NCBI GenBank assembly: GCA_012963185.1
Contig: DTWD01000066.1
Location: 1 to 8,650, forward strand
Direction: 5' to 3'
Source: Acidobacteriota bacterium
GTDB lineage: Bacteria > Acidobacteriota > Vicinamibacteria > Vicinamibacterales > UBA8438
DNA length: 8,650 nt
Shown here: positions 6,197-8,650 of the stretch, piece after piece
Layout: every line of letters begins with the position of its first letter
Position numbering within the stretch: the stretch's first letter is position 1
Program-made: the position numbers and the translations under genes
Notes under the pieces: generated by a model
Told to the model about the DNA's origin: nothing
What the model saw: the letters and a program-made list of their open reading frames with translations, nothing else
The model's database searches: none

Positions 6197-7342
6197 TTAT
6201 TCAATATCGAACTCATACATTACGACATCGCTATTCTCATAACCTAACCGACCACACTGCACACGTAATTCCCAAAACCGCATCCGGAAGGGGCCTCGAT
6301 ACAGACGCCAATAAAACGGTGGGTCTCGTTCAGTTGTGTACACGATAGTCGAACCCGGCGTCTCACACTGAAGGTCAATGCGCGGAGCAACATGAAACAA
6401 GCCGCCGGCTGGATAGCCTGTCGGCGTCGCGGTTGTCGGTGTTACGGTAGCGTTCGCATCAACGGCCTTCACCGACTCAATGGAATGATCTTTCATTGGT
6501 GGTCGCGCGTCCCCGTCATCTACAACTACGACATTACGCCCCCTCATGTAGTGCGGCACTGCAAGGCCGGTCATCGCAAGAGCGGTCGGGGCTAAATCAA
6601 GCAGACCGACCGTTTCAATAACCCGGCTACGTGGAAAATTCTGTGGCAATCGGATTCCCACGCGTTCCGAACCGGATGACATCGCAATCAAGAAAACCGC
6701 GGTGTCGGCCGTCCACTCGTCTTCATCAAGCGCATCCAGAATTGACGAAACCTGAAGCTGCACATTTGATAATGGTTCCAGATTAAACAGACTAAAAAAC
6801 GGAACTTCCCCCCGTCCACGACCACCACACCCAAACGACACCGTGCATGGTAAATCCCAATCCTTCTCTTTGCCTCTCCAGTCAACATCCCGACCGACAG
6901 CATCCCAAGCCCCAAGTAAACCGTCAGGTGTTATTGGTAAAGCCTCTGGACTCTTGACCGATTGCCTTGGTCGACTGACTCTACTAACACCAAGATTGTG
7001 GTACGACTCTCCCGAACGACTGGTGTAATAGCCAGCTTGTCGAAACAACAGCGGCAACACACCGACCTCCGGTTCCGGAAACGGCTTCAGAAACCCAGGG
7101 TCAACACCCGTGAGGAGAGCCGAACGAGCACTAGGCCCACCATGCTGCGTCGACGGTAGTGCTGCAATGACATCAAACCGATGCTCCAAGTCGACTGGAA
7201 TCGCATCAGCAACTATCCAGACAACATTTTTTGTTTGAGTAGACCCGGTGCCCTCATCACGAAGATGGCCTGGGCTAGCTTGGCATCCCAAGCCGAAAAC
7301 CACGAAGAACCACAGACAACCGGTGACACAACGAGGGGCCAT
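6197..7342 (-). CDS. Degenerate sulfatase-fold protein with C-terminal Fn3-like (CHB_HEX_C-type) domain
   Basis: The product is 381 aa from ATG 7342, preceded by AGGTAGG; GTG 7360 has no ribosome binding site. The N-terminus is a signal peptide with a possible lipid Cys20 (G-L-G-C, not a perfect lipobox). Sulfatase landmarks appear in order: N-V-V-W-I-V-A-D (39-46), P-S-A-R-S-A-L-L-T-G (70-79), R-Q-A-G-Y-Y-T (101-107), V-P-F-F-S-L (180-185), L-L-D-L-A-P-T-A-L (247-255) and M-R-G-R (266-269). The catalytic set is missing. Position 69, where the formylglycine Cys/Ser of C-x-P-S-R belongs, is Gly. The second Asp of V-A-D-D is Ala47, and the late D-[HN]-G is S-S-G. The chain is also short. A Thr/Pro-rich linker (about 298-310) leads to a domain at about 314-378 with T-P-G-S-T-I-V-Y-T-T, typical of chitobiase C-terminal/Fn3-associated domains. 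A binding rather than hydrolytic role is likely. Confidence 0.8.
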   Translation of the reverse strand: MAPRCVTGCLWFFVVFGLGCQASPGHLRDEGTGSTQTKNVVWIVADAIPVDLEHRFDVIAALPSTQHGGPSARSALLTGVDPGFLKPFPEPEVGVLPLLFRQAGYYTSRSGESYHNLGVSRVSRPRQSVKSPEALPITPDGLLGAWDAVGRDVDWRGKEKDWDLPCTVSFGCGGRGRGEVPFFSLFNLEPLSNVQLQVSSILDALDEDEWTADTAVFLIAMSSGSERVGIRLPQNFPRSRVIETVGLLDLAPTALAMTGLAVPHYMRGRNVVVVDDGDARPPMKDHSIESVKAVDANATVTPTTATPTGYPAGGLFHVAPRIDLQCETPGSTIVYTTERDPPFYWRLYRGPFRMRFWELRVQCGRLGYENSDVVMYEFDIE

Positions 7343-7345
7343 CTG

Positions 7346-7352
7346 CCTACCT
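7346..7352 (-). promoter_or_regulatory. Ribosome binding site for the sulfatase-like gene
   Basis: AGGTAGG on the minus strand ends 3 nt before ATG 7342; its first AGG lies 7 nt from the start. Nothing similar precedes the alternative GTG at 7360. This supports 7342 as the start. Confidence 0.5.
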
Positions 7353-7453
7353 GAAATCACAGCGTCATCATAAGTGCAATCTCTCAGCTTTGCGTGATTT
7401 ACCGGTCAATATCGCCGTAAAATATAAACACTGTCGCGCAACTGTCTTCTAAT

Positions 7454-7462
7454 TGCTATGAT
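7454..7462 (+). promoter_or_regulatory. Extended -10 promoter candidate for copy 3 and the VOC gene
   Basis: TGCTATGAT is an extended -10 element (TGn plus TATGAT, five of six consensus bases), 48 bp upstream of the start at 7510. No good -35 box lies 17 bp upstream, which an extended -10 tolerates. The same 167-bp divergent region (7343-7509) is AT-rich. On the minus strand it also holds TATGAT at 7367-7372, which could serve the sulfatase-like gene. Confidence 0.4.
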
Positions 7463-7509
7463 CGTCTCCAAATAGTTAAGCGTTTCTGTAATTAATTCGG
7501 AGTACTTAC

Positions 7510-8304
7510 ATGAAGCATCTCTGTGTTCCTGTGGTCACGGCATTTCTTTTCGCATCTGCCGCAATCTCTGCTCAGAGTGATGAGGTTCCTCGAGCATGGG
7601 ACAACCATCCTGATCTCAATGGTATCTGGCAAGCAATCGGCACTGCGCACTGGAATCTAGAAGACCATCCGGCAGGTCCTGGCCATCCCGACCTCGGTGC
7701 CATCGGTGCCATTCCGCCCGGGCAGGGTGTTGTTGAGGGAGGAGACATTCCCTACACACCTGAAGCTAGACAGCAACAACAAGACAATTTTGAAAACAGA
7801 ATGACTAACGATCCCGAAGCTAAGTGCTTCATGCCGGGAGTCCCAAGAGCGACTTATTTGCCCTACCCATTCCAAATTATTCAGGGCGACAAAAAGATTC
7901 AGATCGCTTACGGCGTTGCGGAAGCCAGTCGGACGATTCACATGGACAAAGACAACCCGGAACCACCGCCAATCGACAGTTGGATGGGACGCTCGCACGG
8001 TCGCTGGGATGGAGACACTCTGGTTGTTGACGTGCAAGGTTTTACCGGCGAAGCATGGTTTGACCGCGCGGGAAACCATGCGAGTGCTTCCCTCCGCGTT
8101 GAAGAGCGTTACACTCCGATGGGGCGAAACGCAATCATGTATGAGGCAACGCTCACCGATGACACGGTGTTCACGCGTCCGTGGGCTATCCGTATGCCTC
8201 TCTATCGTCGTCTTGAAGACAACGCACGTGTCATTGAATTTAAATGCGTCGAATACTCTGAGGATTTACTGTACGGTCATTTACGAAGGGTACCAACTCG
8301 GTAA
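7510..8304 (+). CDS. Exported H-P-D-L-N-G-I-W family protein, copy 3 (short form)
   Basis: The product is 264 aa. ATG 7510 follows GGAG (7499-7502) at 7-nt spacing. Residues 1-21 are a signal peptide (I-S-A before Q22). The mature protein begins W-D-N-H-P-D-L-N-G-I-W (30-40), then a Gly/Pro-rich stretch instead of the long charged helix of copy 2. The core is shared with copy 2: Cys106, Y-P-F-Q-I-I-Q (119-125), G-R-W-D-G-D-T-L-V-V (164-173), V-E-E-R-Y-T (197-202), R-P-W (223-225), E-F-K-C246-V-E and His257. The Cys-to-Cys distance is 140 residues, against 138 in copy 2. The function is unknown; the beta-rich pattern suggests a binding or barrel-like domain. It is followed after 28 bp by the VOC gene, in a likely operon. 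Confidence 0.88.
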   Translation: MKHLCVPVVTAFLFASAAISAQSDEVPRAWDNHPDLNGIWQAIGTAHWNLEDHPAGPGHPDLGAIGAIPPGQGVVEGGDIPYTPEARQQQQDNFENRMTNDPEAKCFMPGVPRATYLPYPFQIIQGDKKIQIAYGVAEASRTIHMDKDNPEPPPIDSWMGRSHGRWDGDTLVVDVQGFTGEAWFDRAGNHASASLRVEERYTPMGRNAIMYEATLTDDTVFTRPWAIRMPLYRRLEDNARVIEFKCVEYSEDLLYGHLRRVPTR

Positions 8305-8332
8305 GGCAACCAGTTGAATGAGGAAATACACC

Positions 8333-8650
8333 ATGACACTAAATCTGCCACCCGTTGCTTTGGCGCTACCAGTCCTTACGGCATTATTTGTTGCGATGCC
8401 GGGTGCATCCACCAATGCCGTCGCAGCTGATGCCGAATATCACCACGTCCACATAACGTCGTTTGCTCCCGCAGTATCGGTCCGTTGGTACACGGAGCAT
8501 CTCGATTGCCAACCGATTGCCGATCGAGACGATGCGGCCGATTGTCACGGCGTCGAAGTGACCTTTGTTCCCCAATCGACACAAGGAGGCACTCAGGGCA
8601 CCGGTGTCAATCACATCGGTTTCTCGTATCTTGACCTCACAGCAAAAATG
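8333..8650 (+). CDS. Exported VOC-fold (glyoxalase/dioxygenase-like) protein, N-terminal part
   Basis: 106 codons are visible before the right edge. ATG 8333 follows GAGGA (8320-8324) at 8-nt spacing, 28 bp after the stop of copy 3. Residues 1-32 look like a signal peptide (long Ala/Leu/Val core, then A-V-A-A before D33). The mature part begins Y-H-H-V-H-I (36-41), the first beta-strand of a VOC module, whose His usually binds metal. R-W-Y-T-E-H-L-D (51-58) matches the following helix. E-V-T-F-V-P (75-80) and G-V-N-H-I-G-F-S (91-98) match later strands and the second module's metal His. Family activities include glyoxalase, ring-cleaving dioxygenase and resistance binding proteins; which applies is unknown. 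Export is unusual for this fold. The remainder is missing. Confidence 0.8.
   Translation, partial: MTLNLPPVALALPVLTALFVAMPGASTNAVAADAEYHHVHITSFAPAVSVRWYTEHLDCQPIADRDDAADCHGVEVTFVPQSTQGGTQGTGVNHIGFSYLDLTAKM

Noticed and set aside
6169..6216. Longer form of copy 2 beginning at 6216
   Set aside because: It would overlap the end of the sulfatase-like gene and place 16 residues before a well-formed signal peptide that has its own GGAGG site.
7657..8079. 140-codon minus-strand open frame inside copy 3
   Set aside because: It lies wholly within a well-supported gene with clear homology to copy 2, so it is an antisense shadow.
1..8650. CRISPR array, tRNA, rRNA, insertion sequence, phage or defence genes
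   Set aside because: No regularly spaced repeats, no cloverleaf-like sequence, no transposase or integrase motifs and no terminal inverted repeats were seen on either strand.

Overview
This window looks like part of a bacterial chromosome, most likely from an Acidobacteriota-type soil or marine lineage. That guess rests on three things: exported proteins with a W-G-x-P-x-L-x-G-[IV]-W motif, a WPSFRG-type PQQ-like propeller, and a PAL-like NHL propeller. This combination is familiar from that phylum, but the taxonomic call is inference. Genes are tightly packed, use good GGAGG-type ribosome binding sites, and have base composition that is balanced by eye. I see no tRNA, rRNA, CRISPR array, insertion sequence or phage gene.

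Layout from left to right. Positions 1-290 (-) hold the N-terminus of a W-G-x-P-D-L family protein (copy 1) that runs off the left edge. It is divergent from a secreted PQQ-like beta-propeller at 409-1854 (+). That gene converges, with an 8-bp gap, on a two-gene unit read leftward: a PAL-like NHL propeller (2346-3245) followed by a small exported cupin (1863-2318). A 226-bp gap (3246-3471) holds a strong hairpin and a 12-bp palindrome but no gene. Next, all on the minus strand, come a type-B carboxylesterase lipoprotein (3472-5082), copy 2 of the W-G-x-P-x-L family (5128-6168) and a degenerate sulfatase-fold protein with a C-terminal Fn3-like domain (6197-7342). An intrinsic terminator overlaps the stop codon of copy 2, just before the esterase. 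A 167-bp divergent region then leads to copy 3 of the family (7510-8304, +) and the start of an exported VOC-fold protein (8333 to the right edge).

All nine proteins have a signal peptide or lipobox-like N-terminus. There is no regulator, transporter or cytoplasmic enzyme. The locus therefore reads as a set of periplasmic or outer-surface enzymes and binding proteins: an esterase, a lyase-like propeller, metal-binding cupin and VOC folds, and a sulfatase relative without its catalytic residues. They surround three members of one uncharacterised family. A role in processing an acylated or otherwise decorated organic substrate outside the cytoplasm is plausible, but no substrate can be named from sequence.

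The points most worth following are the pseudo-sulfatase, the three-copy family with an invariant cysteine pair, the altered active site of the PAL-like propeller, and the terminator placed between copy 2 and the esterase.
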